Shown here one piece after another: positions 23,431 to 35,424 of a stretch of DNA of 64,000 nt; positions within the stretch are counted from its first letter, which is position 1, and each line of letters begins with the position of its first letter. The position numbers and the translations under genes were made by a program. The DNA is from Mangifera indica. Taxonomy: Eukaryota > Streptophyta > Magnoliopsida > Sapindales > Anacardiaceae. The notes beneath the pieces were generated by a model. That model had not been told where the DNA came from and did no database searches. It worked only from the letters and a program-made list of their open reading frames with translations. The stretch spans positions 1,500,887 through 1,564,886 of the forward strand of contig NC_058145.1 of assembly GCF_011075055.1 (NCBI RefSeq). Direction: 5' to 3'.

Positions 23431-25748
23431 CTAGTCATCAACAATTTCATAGATTTTTATAGCCGAATCATGTATTATCTCATATATTAAAATTAGATGT
23501 TCGCAATATTGCTTTAATTAAATATCTAAGTCCATCTCAAATATTTTTAAACAGCAATATATCATTATAGTTAAACCATTTAATCAAACAAATTGATTAA
23601 TTCAGTTACGTCGAACAATATTTTTAGTTTAGTTAAAGAGCTCATTTTCGGGTTGTTTGATCCAACCAATCAAGATGACCAATGATATTAATATGGTATA
23701 ATTAAAATTTTATTATATATTAACATTTGTATACTATAATTAAAATTTTAATATGTATTATCGAGTATAATATATTTATCGGACAACATTAAACAATGGT
23801 GTATGTGCCTAGCCATAATCATGAAACCTAGGTTCAATTTTTGTCACTCTTATAGCTTGTACACAACAATCGCTAATTATACACGATATGTCTAATTGGT
23901 TCAAATCGTTTTATCCTCGATAGATGTTATAACTATTACAGATGATAATTGAACCGTAATTTGATATAATAGACTCAAGTCAATCTAATTGGAAGACTAA
24001 AATGAATTCTATAACACTAAGGTTGAGTATAATTTAATATATATTATAATGAAACTTCTATCAATTAGCATCAGCTGCTTGATTATTTAAAACGATTTGA
24101 AATTATATTAGTGATTGTTCATTAAACCCTTAATAGGGTAAATCCTATCTCTTTTTTTTTTAATTCATATCAGAATTTGTTCACTTGTGAATTGAAGTTA
24201 TAAAGAATGAAACTAATAATATTAATGTCATTATAGTTAAATCATGTATTATATCACATATTAAAAATTTAATTTTTTATATCCTACTTCAATTTAATGT
24301 CCTCAAAGTTTTTAAAATATAAGTAGAAGATTAAAATCATCTTATTAAATTGTTACTAATTTAATTAAGAAATAATATAAATTAAGAATTATAATTAAAC
24401 TTTATTATATAAAATAAATAATGCAATAAAAAATAAATAATATGTAATTATATATTAAATATCCAATTATAATAAGAAATTCATTTTTGCTTTATAAAAG
24501 AAAATAAATTTGGTTGACTCAATCGGTTTTGAGTTACATTCAAATTAAATCAGCTTCGTCTAAGAAGTAAACTTGATTGAGTTTGATTCAATTCAAATTT
24601 GTTTACTTTAAATTTAAATTAAATCAAATTAAAAAATTCTATTTGTTTTTGGAATCAAACCAAACTCAGACTAGAAAATGTTTGGTTCAATTTGAATCAA
24701 TAATTTTGTTTATTATTTAAGTAAAATAATATTGTTTTATTAATAAATCATAAATCGAAACTAAACCAAATCAAACAATAAATTTGAACTATTAATTCGA
24801 GCTAAATTAATTGAATTATGTTATATTTAAGTCAAACTCGAGCCAAAGAGTATTGAAGCTCAACTTAGTTTATATACACCCCCAATTACAAGCCAAATTT
24901 AGAAAAATATATATCGATCTGTATCATTAATTTTTTTGATACATATCATATCAAATTTCAATACATCCTAAGATACCTATAGTTTTTTATCTGTATCAAA
25001 TCATCCGATACATATCATATATTGAAAGATACCGATAACTATAATCAATATATAAAACTTAATTAGAATAAAACTGTATACATTTTTTAATATATAAATA
25101 ATATTATATAATTAAATAATTTTAAATTAATAATAAAATAATATTTAATCACATGAATCATATATGACACATTCTACCTTGTAATTTTTCCTCGATGAAT
25201 GACTTCTTTCAACGTATGAGCTAATATGACATTTATCCATTAATAGCTGTTTAACTGGGTATCATCAATAAATATACACGGAGATGCTGAGTTTTGGAAA
25301 GAAAAATATTGCACCTCTTAAGGTCCCCAAAAGAGATTTCAACTCAAATTCTTTGCCAAAATCTGCTAGTGGTAAGATTCAACGTTGGAGTAAAGGATTG
25401 TCCAAATTTTTTAACATAATAAAATGGTTTCCATAGATAATAAACCATTGTGAAAAGTAAATGATATAGAAGAGCCAGAGATATGGATGGAATCTAACCA
25501 AACCAGACCAAGCCTAAACGTGGCTCAAACTCGCATAAAAAATATCAAGCTCAATCTCTTAATTAAGTTGATACACAATATCCATAATGGATTATCGATG
25601 TGATAACAAACAAGAAACAATATGACCAAATAAATTAACAAGCCATTCTCAATTCAGTTGCCACATTAAAACTCTAAATCGAGATCAAGTGATGAATTCA
25701 AACCAAGTTGGGTTAAATAGGATCTACTCAAAGCTAAAGGCAATGTAG
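23431..25748. other. AT-rich intergenic DNA with degenerate elements
   Basis: No gene found. 24480-24895 is a degenerate TAGGG-family element (GTAAAATAATATTGTTTTATT core near 24720, end near CACCCCCAAT). 24930-25035 has two GATACATATCATAT copies in an imperfect palindrome. 25480-25740 has vestiges of CAAACC/GGTTTG-rich repeats. Confidence 0.5.
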
Positions 25749-26021
25749 CTATCGTACCATAACATATATGAATATAATAACACAGGTACTTTGGAAGCAT
25801 TGGAATTGATTGTAAGTTTTAAGATAGAGGACTACCAACAGCCTCTTACAAACTATTAAAAGTGAATATGTTCTCCAGAACTCAGTGCTATAAACTACAA
25901 CACCATAACTAAACAGAAAAAGCACAACACAAAAAATCCCAACACCCAAATAAGATATTCAGGCGGAAAATAGATGACAACTTCTCAACATAAATGCAGA
26001 CACTAACCTGGTACAACACTA

Positions 26022-28355
26022 TCAGTCCTCTTCTTGGACTTCCTCCTCATCTTCATACTCATAACCTTCCTCATCTGCAGTTGCATCTTGATACTGTTGG
26101 TACTCAGAAACCAAATCATTCATGTTGCTTTCAGCCTCAGTAAATTCCATTTCATCCATTCCCTCCCCAGTGTACCAATGCAAGAAAGCTTTCCTGCGGA
26201 ACATGGCTGTGAACTGCTCACTCACTCTCCTGAACATTTCCTGAATCGATGTAGAGTTGCCAATAAATGTTGAAGCCATTTTAAGACCGGTTGGGGGGAT
26301 ATCACAGACAGTGGACTTCACATTGTTGGGGATCCACTCAACAAAGTAGGATGAGTTCTTGTTCTGCACATTAATCATCTGTTCATCAACTTCCTTGGTG
26401 CTCATCTTGCCACGGAACATTGCTGAAGCAGTCAAATACCGACCATGACGAGGATCAGCAGCACACATCATGTTCTTAGCATCCCACATCTGTTGAGTGA
26501 GCTCAGGAACTGTAAGTGCCCTGTATTGCTGGGATCCATGTGACGTAAGTGGAGCAAACCCCACCATGAAGAAATGCAGGCGAGGGAATGGAATAAGATT
26601 AACTGCAAGCTTGCGAAGATCAGAGTTGAGTTGACCAGGGAATCGAAGGCAGCAAGTCACCCCACTCATGGTGGCAGAAATAAGGTGATTCAAGTCTCCA
26701 ACTGGTGTAAAAAGAAAAAATTGTCAATTGTGATAATTCTTCAAGCATAACATTGATAACAAACAAGAACATGAAAAATAAGAGATAATTCTTATCTATA
26801 CAGAACCATTTAACCATCTCTCCGATTCTCCTTTAAAATTACTAGTTAGCTAAATATAATAGATATGTTATACCACTACAACCATTTATTTGGATTTACT
26901 TTGATTGTCTAGGTCAACTTATTCCCAAATCAGAATTCAGGTATTCGACAAGTGAGACAACAAACTGCACTATTTTCTAAAAGAAGATTCTGATACATTT
27001 TTGCACCCAAGCATTTTTGCAAATCATTGCAAGTAACAAGATCAAATAATGAATAAACTACATCATCTCACTTGCTAATGCATGGTCATATATTGGACAA
27101 AAAGGGTATATAATTAAGCACTTCAAACTTGAATTGCAAGGCAACATTAACTTACAGCTTGGAGTGGTAAGCTTCAGGGTTCTGAAGCAGAAAAAGGGTA
27201 TATAATTAAGCACTTCAAACTTGAATTGCAAGGCAACATTAACTTACAGCTTGGAGTGGTAAGCTTCAGGGTTCTGAAGCAGATATCATAGAGAGCTTCA
27301 TTGTCCAGAACCATACACTCATCTGCATTTTCAACCAGCTGGTGAACAGAAAGGGTAGCATTGTAAGGTTCAACAACAGTGTCAGACACCTTTGGGGATG
27401 GAAACACGGAGAAAGTAAGCATCATCCTATCTGGATACTCTTCTCTGATCTTCGAAATCAAAAGAGTGCCCATACCAGAACCAGTCCCACCTCCCAAAGA
27501 GTGGCATACTTGGAAACCTGAAATCAAAAATCAACAAAATGATTACTACATGAACCCACAAACACATGACTTAACACGTCGTTTAGTCCAAAGGAAATTA
27601 AAATCAATCAAATTCCACAATCAATCCACTCTGTGTAAAGATATTATCAAATTAATGTAAGTCCTGTACATCTGCTCAACTTGCTAAACTATATAATTCA
27701 ATCGCCTACTATTTTTCTTCTAAATTTTTATGTATAAATCCAACTGCCAAAAGAAATACGAAAATTCAAGACCCACATTTAGCCTAAATCCAATAGATCT
27801 GTAACACCACTGAATCGACTCGGATACAGCGTTTACAGTCAAGGACTCAAGAACAAACATTAAACAATAAACAGAAATAACAAAATAATTTCAAGAATCA
27901 CTTCTCGAAAACTAAAATGAACTAAAAAGGATACTAAAAACACTTCACCGTAACTAAATACCTTGCATGCAGTCACAGTTCTCAGCCTCTTTCCTGACAA
28001 CATCGAGGACAGAGTCAATCAACTCAGCTCCTTCGGTGTAGTGTCCCTTGGCCCAGTTATTTCCGGCACCGGACTGTCCAAACACAAAGTTATCGGGCCT
28101 AAAAATCTGACCGTACGGTCCAGATCTAACACTGTCCATAGTTCCGGGCTCCAGATCCATAAGCACGGCCCGAGGAACAAACCGTCCACAGCTCGCCTCA
28201 TTGTAGTACACATTCACTCTCTCAAGCTGCAGATCGTTGTCTCCGCCGTACCTCCCCGTCGAGTCGATCCCATGCTCGGCGCACACCACCTCCCAGAACT
28301 TAGCTCCGATCTGGTTGCCACATTGGCCTCCTTGTATGTGAAGAATCTCACGCAT
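26022..28355 (-). CDS. TUB: Beta-tubulin
   Basis: Exons 28355-27962 (394 nt), 27517-27248 (270 nt) and 26701-26022 (680 nt) give 447 residues, with the 394/270 exon pattern usual for plant beta-tubulins. It polymerises with alpha-tubulin into microtubules. Visible features: the MREI start that drives tubulin autoregulation in animals, the tubulin signature [10 protein letters not shown] in exon 2, and an acidic tail after DATADEEG. Two oddities: residue 276, in the M-loop motif PLTSRGSQQ of other beta-tubulins, reads H (CAT) instead of R (CGT); and a perfect 92-bp tandem duplication covers the end of exon 2 and start of intron 2. Using the first donor keeps the normal protein. From memory the neighbourhood resembles that of Arabidopsis TUB8. 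Confidence 0.97.
27099..27282 (-). repeat. Perfect 92-bp tandem duplication over the beta-tubulin exon 2 donor
   Basis: 27099-27190 and 27191-27282 are identical. Each copy has the last 35 bases of exon 2, the donor GTAAGT, and 57 bases of intron. On the coding strand the copy nearer exon 1 (27191-27282) acts as the true exon end; the other lies inside intron 2 with its own donor at 27155. Confidence 0.98.
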
Positions 28356-28445
28356 TTTTAGAGTGAGAGTGAGAACTTTTTTTTTTCCCCCAAAAAAGCG
28401 AGGCGACGAACGGAGCAAGGGGGAAATTTGGGCGGAGAAGAGGAG

Positions 28446-28454
28446 ATATTTATA
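28446..28454 (-). promoter_or_regulatory. TATA box of beta-tubulin
   Basis: Reads CTATAAATA on the minus strand, about 95 bp upstream of the ATG. Confidence 0.7.
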
Positions 28455-28627
28455 GAAGGGACATAACGGAGTAAGGTTTCGCCATTAGACAGGTCTATAT
28501 TTGACGGGGATATGACGGAATTGTTAGTTTTAAGGGGGAATTTTGAATTTTGAATTTTTTATGAAACAGGAAAACCATTCGGTTTTTGTTCTCTAAAGGC
28601 CACGCGACTTAATGAGAAGGTGTAATA

Positions 28628-28719
28628 CACGTGCTTGAGGCATGTGGGGAAGAATTGAAGGCTGGTAAATAGGGTTTGTGTCTGTCGCCGTCCACGTGAA
28701 GGTACAAAGCGGCCACGTG
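28628..28719. promoter_or_regulatory. Three G-boxes upstream of beta-tubulin
   Basis: CACGTG occurs at 28628-28633, 28693-28698 and 28714-28719, within 92 bp and about 270-365 bp upstream of the ATG. G-boxes bind plant bZIP and bHLH factors in light and abscisic-acid responses; the last two read CCACGTGA. Confidence 0.65.
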
Positions 28720-29705
28720 ATGGGAAAAGTGTCATGTGCCTTTAGCACTTCTGGATATCACTGGATTAACGCGGGTACTGATTAAAATATTTATTTATTT
28801 TGTTTCTAATATATATAACTATTTTTTTATTATACAAAAATAATTATTTTTAAGTTAATTATGAGATTTAAGATTAATAGGATGGGTTGGCTGACTGATC
28901 AAATATTCGTCTAACTAATTTTTTAAAAGTAAATTAGTTGGTTAGATATTTAGCCAATCACCCGACCAATCTTTTCATAATTGATAAAATGTGTTTATGT
29001 TTGATTGGGTAAATACAAAGTCTAAACATATTTTAAATATTTTATGTTTTAAGTTATATATATAAAATATTAAAAAAGTGATGATATATGTATACGGAGA
29101 AAAATTATTATTTTAATCAATATCTCCCTTGAAAATGTTTGGATGAAATAATTCGAATTTAAAATATTTAATTTAAGATTAATATGTTTATATTTAAATT
29201 CAATTAAAAAATAATTTTAGTTTAGGGTTTAATCAGATTTTTTAAACTCAACTTATTATATAAAATAAATTTTAATTTTAACTTGAATTTCATTATTAAA
29301 GATCCTTGATAAAATAAATAAAATTATAGAAGAGATAAATAGTGATAATCATTGTTATTAACAAAATAAATAATATTTAGGATGTTATGAACAATATCAG
29401 CATGAGATAATTTAGGCCAAAGTCAAATGGAAAAACTTTGTTAGAATTTAGTTTGAATTGAGCCAATGCCAATTCAAGCCAAGTTATCGCAATTGGAATT
29501 CCTTTAATTGGGCCCATTTACAATGGCATGGGAAAATCATGACCATGCGTGAGGGTTACTCAGGAGTGAAACTCGTGAAGAGACGAAAAGAATCATATCA
29601 AACGAGAGGGTTACTGGAAGTGACAATGGTTAACTGTAGAATAAATGGCCCCATGCGCCATGGGAAAGCAAGGAAAGAAGAGTGTCAAAATGGACAACAA
29701 AATTA
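28720..29705. other. AT-rich intergenic DNA
   Basis: Beyond the tubulin promoter the sequence is AT-rich. 29440-29700 is less so, but has no convincing frame or splice pattern. No gene found. Confidence 0.5.
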
Positions 29706-29713
29706 GAAGCAAC

Positions 29714-30149
29714 TAGTTTGGACCCAAGCTGAGTTGGGTTGGGTTTGAAAGCTAAGGGAATTCATTTTGAATTTATTTAGTTTGAATTTAAATTAAGTTT
29801 GAGTTAAAAAATTTATCTTATTTTAAAACATAATTAAATTTGAATTAGAGAGAGTTTGACTTGGTTTGACTCTCGAGTTAGGTAGATGACTCAATTAATT
29901 TTAAACTTGATTTATGACTCTATTCGAATTATATTAAATAATATCATTTTATCAATGAATTATAAATTTAAATAATGAATCTAACTCATATATTTGAGTC
30001 ATATATTTAAACTATAAATTCGAATAAATTTATTTTTACTTGAATTGAACTCAAATTATTCTTAATATTGATTGATAAACTTAAATCAAATTATTTTTTA
30101 TTTGAATCAAACTCAAGTTAATAATTAGTTTAGCTCGTATCCACCACTA
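29714..30149. mobile_element. TAGGG-family hAT-like MITE with 8-bp duplication
   Basis: A 436-bp element beginning TAGTTTGGACCCAAGC and ending TATCCACCACTA. It is flanked by GAAGCAAC (29706-29713) and GAAGCAAT (30150-30157), seven of eight identical. AT-rich degenerate interior. Confidence 0.75.
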
Positions 30150-30253
30150 GAAGCAATGTATTAATCATAATTCAAAATGAGCAACAAATTGAGAGTAGAT
30201 CCCGTACCAATTCCACTGCTTCAACTCTTGGACCTTTTAATCACGTCTACCTC

Positions 30254-31103
30254 GGGGTGTAAAATAGCTAGTCCCGCTCATGAAAAGCTCATGACTGAGT
30301 TCGTCTCAAACTGAACTTAAATTCAAATTACTCCAAGTCCACTCTTGAGTTGAGTTCAAATTTAATGTTGGTTTGGTTAGTTCGTATATGCACAATTTAG
30401 TTTGAATAAAAATTTAATGTATCCCTAATTGTTAAAATTTGTATTTACATTTTTTAAATTTTGCTTCCAAACTTCGACTATAAGAAAATAATTGATAAAT
30501 ATATAAATAATGAAGTTTAAATATAATATTTTAAAAACTACGAGATTTAAATGTAATTTTATAATCCAAACTCCAACCATTCACTTTTATCTCAAGTTCA
30601 ATTCGAGATATTACCAACTTGACAAGCTCAAACTTTTCTATAATCGATCTAAATCAAAGACAAACATTAGTTGGTTAAACTTGATTTCACCCTTTTGTCA
30701 ACTTTTTAATTCAAACTCACTCAATATAATATGATTTTACAAATAATCATATATTCAATGTTATTAAGGGGGATAACGAAGTTTAGATTCAATATTGTAA
30801 TTGTGTATAAAGTTGCATCTAAGCTAAGTCCCCTTAGACTTGACTTGGTATTTAGTTTGAATAAATTCAAATACAAAGTAAGATAACTCAAACTTGATTT
30901 CGTTGAACCTCTCAAAAGTTGTCGACAATTAATTTCCTCAAATAATTTTTTATTCACAATAAATAATGATATATTCATTTTCTCTCTTATCTCATCTGAC
31001 AATTACATTGTTTTATCCATCTTTAACGGTTTTATTAATTATCAACTCAAATAAAATTTTTAAATTCAAATTAAGTTCAAACCCTTGATTTCACCCCTCG
31101 TTG
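30254..31103. mobile_element. Long degenerate member of the TAGGG family
   Basis: Left end CGGGGTGTAAAATAG and right end GATTTCACCCCTCG are inverted with respect to each other. About 850 bp, AT-rich; open frames inside look random. Target duplication not seen. Confidence 0.45.
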
Positions 31104-31570
31104 TATTATATAAATCTTTGAATCCATAAGACATAAATCATCTAGATCTGCACAATTTATGTCAAACAACCGTATGGATTTTAGAGTGGGAAATAAAGGT
31201 TGTAATTTGAAAAAAAAAATCTAAATCAATTTTCTTTTTACTAAGGAATTTCATCCAAATTAAATCATTATATTTAAGGCTGGGCTAATTATATTAAATT
31301 GAATAAATTTCAGATTTAATGATCAATCTTATAATTACTAAATTATATAAATAAAAAATTTACTCTTAATATATTATTAAAAAAATTTAATTTTATATTT
31401 TTTTATACATAAAATCTTCAAATTAATATTTGTATAACATATTTTCATCATGTGTCAGTTGCAACAAGAAAATAGAAAGAAAGCAAATAAGTTGAGAACG
31501 AAAAATTGACTCTAATCCATTATAGCCAGTGGAAATTTGACACCTGGTAGGTTCTGTAGTTATCGCCGTA
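31104..31570. other. AT-rich region upstream of the CCHC gene
   Basis: Nothing recognisable until about 31570, where GC content rises into the probable 5' leader of the next gene. Confidence 0.5.
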
Positions 31571-31695
31571 GGGGGGCTAACGCCCATCCCTGGACCCTTT
31601 CTCTCGCATCGCGTAGCCTCTAAAGCCCTCTGTGCTGCTGCTTAAACCTTTTAATATCTCAATTGATTAAGCTCCCGTTCAAAGTTTTAGCCACG

Positions 31696-34065
31696 ATGGT
31701 GAGCAACAGACAGAAAGTAGCTCGCAAGCGATACAAGGAAGAGCACCCTGAACTCTTCCCGAAGCCTGAGCCAACGACACCAAAAGACCCGGATAAAAGG
31801 AAAAGAAAGAAGGGCTTCAAACGGAAAAAATCGGAGGCTAAAGAGCCCAGAGATCCGAATAAACCCATTAAAAGGAGTTTCAAAAAACACCCACTTAGGG
31901 TCCCTGGCATGAAGCCTGGTGAGAGCTGCTTCATCTGCAAAGCCAAAAACCATATTGCCAAAAATTGCCCCGAGAAAGCACAATGGGAGAAGAATAAGGT
32001 TTGATTTTTCCTATCTTTTTATTTAAAATTTGGCTGTGTGTTTATATTTTGTACGTGGTTTTGGAATTGATTGATGTCGTATGGTTTTTTGCAGATATGT
32101 TTGCTTTGTAGGCACCGTGGGCACAGTCTAAAGAATTGCCCTTCTAAGAATGAAGGCAGCGAGAGCAAAAAGTTGTGTTATAATTGCGGCGAAACTGGGC
32201 ATTCACTTGCACAATGTCCCCAGACACTTGAAGATGGTAATTGCTTCTTTTAATTAATTTAGGATACTGAAAATTGTTCAATATGTGTTTGGAATAATTT
32301 TAATTGGAATTTAGATGTACTTGGTTTCTTATTTTTATGTAGTTAATTTGTATAGTGAGCTCAGTACCAGTTGATTGCTTGATGGTGAATTGTACATGAC
32401 TTTGCATCTTTATAAATACTACATTTGATAATGTTTTACAGTAGTGCAGTAATCTTACAGGTTATGATTAATAATCGAGTCTTTATCAAGTTCAATTGTC
32501 ATGGACTGTTCAAAACTATGAATAATTTGCAGGGTTTGGAATTGGCTATCCATAGACATTACTAACACTAGGAGTTGGTTGCAGCAAATAATATGAACAG
32601 CATTTTTTCAATTAAGTTGTATTTTTTTTTCACTTGTGTTTAGCATTTTGTCATACAAGATTTAACACCCTTGAATTTGAGGATTGTGCATGATAAGCTT
32701 TTGTTTTTATCTGCCAACAGTATACAAAAACTTGCATCCTATAATTAGTGGTGGATTTCAGTTTAGGGATAAGTCTGATTTGAAGACCTGACATATGGCA
32801 ATTTCAATCATATGTTTGCAAAGGGGACATTTAGGGTTCTAAGGGTCAGGGCTTTCAAGAATAAATATTGGTCATTCCGGAAAATGGGAGATTTCCTCCC
32901 TCCCTTTCTCACTCTTATTTTATATTGAACAATCCTATGGAAATTCTTCTTCTCAACCTACAAAGTTTAGGAAAAGGTTTACCTCCGGGAAAAATTCGGA
33001 AAAAAAGAGTTTGCCAATTTTATGGTACACTTTTTAGCTCCATCACACTCTTCATTCTTGACTTTCATGATTGTGTATTTGTAATCAAATGTACAAAATA
33101 TGGATTTGATGTCATATTTGAATTTGGGGTTTTCATCATTTCTTACCATGGAACATGATAACACTCTTGGGTAATGTAGGTGGAACAAAATTTGCCAGTT
33201 GCTTTATCTGTAAGGAACAAGGACATCTAAGCAAGAACTGCCCACAAAATACGCATGGAATCTACCCTAAGGTATCTAATGACTATTTCAAATTCCTTGT
33301 TTCATTCAGAGGGGCCATAGTATGCAGAGGTTGATTCTTGAGAATGGCCACTTCATGCATAATTGCTGGATGCTAGTACTGTATCTAGGCTGTTCTTTTA
33401 AAGACCATGCTTAAGCAAGACTATCTCTTGTAACCCATATGCCTGCTTGGATGGCATGACTTTTGGTTTCTAACCAAGATATTATAGTTTCAATATTCCT
33501 TGTGGTGGCCTACTTTGGAATATTATAACTATTGCTTCGTTATGACCAAATGTTGTAGAATCAAAGAGTCCCTAATTTCAAAACTTGGTAAATAGTATTA
33601 ATTACTTAAAAGGATTCACTGTCAAAGGAAAATGACCTCTTCTGACAATTTGTTTTTTTTTTTTTTTCGCCTTTCTTAGGGTGGCTGTTGTAAGATTTGT
33701 GGTGGTGTAACACATTTAGCAAAAGATTGTCCTAATAAAGGCAACAGAGGTTCTGCCCCTACAAGAATAGAAGGTAACATATTCAAGTTTCTTATTGCTG
33801 TTGCTCAATTCTACTCTGATAATGTTGATGCTAATGAACCTTTATATATGATCTCTTGATTTCAGCATTTGAAGATAGGCCAAGACCACAGGTGACAAAA
33901 TTTGTGAGCGGTGATGATCTTGATGGCGACTTTGTGATAGAAGAAACGTCTAGTGGTAACAAAGGCAAGTCTGCATCAAAAGTTGGTTCTGCATCTGATT
34001 CTAAAGAAGGTAATGTAAAGTCAAAGAAGAAAGAAGGAACCAAAGTGGTAAATTTTGTAGGATGA
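31696..34065 (+). CDS. CCHC zinc-knuckle protein, ZCCHC9-like
   Basis: Exons 31696-31998, 32095-32236, 33180-33271, 33680-33773 and 33866-34065 give 276 residues with GT-AG introns. The N-terminal 70 residues are very basic (KRKRKKGFKRKK), fitting nuclear or nucleolar location. Five C-x2-C-x4-H-x4-C knuckles follow: C78-C91 (CFICKAKNHIAKNC), then CLLCRHRGHSLKNC, CYNCGETGHSLAQC, CFICKEQGHLSKNC and CKICGGVTHLAKDC. The tail has the acidic GDDLDGDFVIEET block, then a lysine-rich end. Knuckles bind RNA; the human relative ZCCHC9 is nucleolar, so a role in rRNA handling is inferred, not shown. The first ATG in frame is 31696. Neighbours are divergent beta-tubulin and downstream ADF in the same direction. 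Confidence 0.9.
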
Positions 34066-34639
34066 AAACTGTCTATTGATGAACTCATGAGCTCGTTTTG
34101 TGATATGCACTAAGAGTTTTGTAAATCATAGAGGAGAACATGTCTCTATGTTGGTCAAAATTTTGTAGGAAACTTGTCTTGGATGAAGATTATTGAGTTT
34201 TTCTCATTTATACATCAAGAGATCATGCTAAATTTCAGAGTACATTGAACAAAGTAACTTGATCATCTTTTCCTCCCATCAGTTTTCTCACTTGGCATGA
34301 ATTTTTTTTTAATATATCTATAGTGTTATTGTTTTGTCTTGTCCTTTGTTTAGTCATGTATTTTGCTGATGGTTATATTTATCAAGTGAAATTGAGTACT
34401 AATATTTTGCACTAAGGTTTTTTTTTTTTTTTTGTCAATAATGCTTCATGTACAAAAGGTTGTGTACTAACCAATAAAAAAATTTATGTGTTACTTACTT
34501 GATTTAGTGATTTTGAATTAGAGATAAAGTAAATAATTAGATAAACCAATTAGATGATAACACCTTAGTTTGTTTGTATCTGTTAGTACTTTATTTTTAC
34601 AGGCTTTATGTTTAGTTAATACCAATTATTGATATAATA

Positions 34640-34830
34640 CACATTTTTTAATAATAAAATTATATGTACCTATTATGTATACACAAATAGATATACATTT
34701 GATATGTGTTATCAAGTGATTGGATGATTTTAAATTAAAAATAAAGTAGTATCGAATCATATGATGACACATCATATATGTATGCATTAGTGTACTAAAA
34801 AGTGGTACGTATAGCGTTGCTCCTAAATGT
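34640..34830. mobile_element. AT-rich palindromic MITE-like repeat
   Basis: Inverted arms TGATATGTGTTATCAAGTGA and TCATATGATGACACATCA surround a GATTTTAAATTAAAAATAAA centre. Related copies are at about 5365-5525, 8270-8580, 11860-12190, 12590-12780, 37345-37520, 38290-38455, 48485-48622, 60880-61025 and 61145-61310. No coding capacity. Confidence 0.6.
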
Positions 34831-34974
34831 GGCATGAGTGATATTAGTCTTGCTTCGGATGTCAGTTTCCTTTTGGGGTAAAAGGCTACTTTTATTTTGA
34901 TGACAAAGCCGTGCAATTAATCTTAACGTCGCAAAATGAAAGGCTTTGTATCTATATATATTTTTGTAATTTCA

Positions 34975-34977
<3 letters not shown>

Positions 34978-35039
<62 letters not shown>

Positions 35040-35172
35040 AATTGGATATTCAAATATATTATTATATGATTGATTGTTGTTTTAGTCTTAATTTAAAATA
35101 TTCAATTATATGATGACACGTTATTTGAATATTCAATTGGGTACTTAAAATTGGATACATATAGTGTTATTA
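34978..35172. repeat. (TA)n tract joined to a palindromic repeat
   Basis: Pure (TA)n at 34978-35038, then an AT-rich palindrome with arms CAATTGGATATTCAAATA and GAATATTCAATTGG-like. Lies just upstream of the ADF leader. Confidence 0.75.
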
Positions 35173-35424
35173 AATATATATCACGCTTGAAACATTGGAT
35201 TGTTTAGAAGATTACAAGCGTTGGAGGCTGAGAGAATTCTCAGCCCTTGCTTTCTCCCTCAAATTTCTCTACTCCACCGCATTCTTCTCTCCTTCAATGT
35301 TTCCCTCAAATTATGGATCTCTCTATTCTTCTTCTATCCTGTTCTCCATTTTCCCACTTTTGTTTTCCTCTCTTCTTCTTCATCTTTTTCTTTCTTTGCT
35401 TCTCCGAAGGATCCAACCGGCAAC

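Noticed and set aside
23760..23900. SINE-like piece with CCTAGGTTCAATTTT resembling a B-box
   Set aside because: No clear A-box, tail or target duplication; could be chance.
27963..28361. 132-residue plus-strand frame
   Set aside because: Antisense of beta-tubulin exon 1.
31663..31695. In-frame upstream extension of the CCHC protein
   Set aside because: It would start at TTG; the first ATG, at 31696, gives the expected MVSNRQK start.
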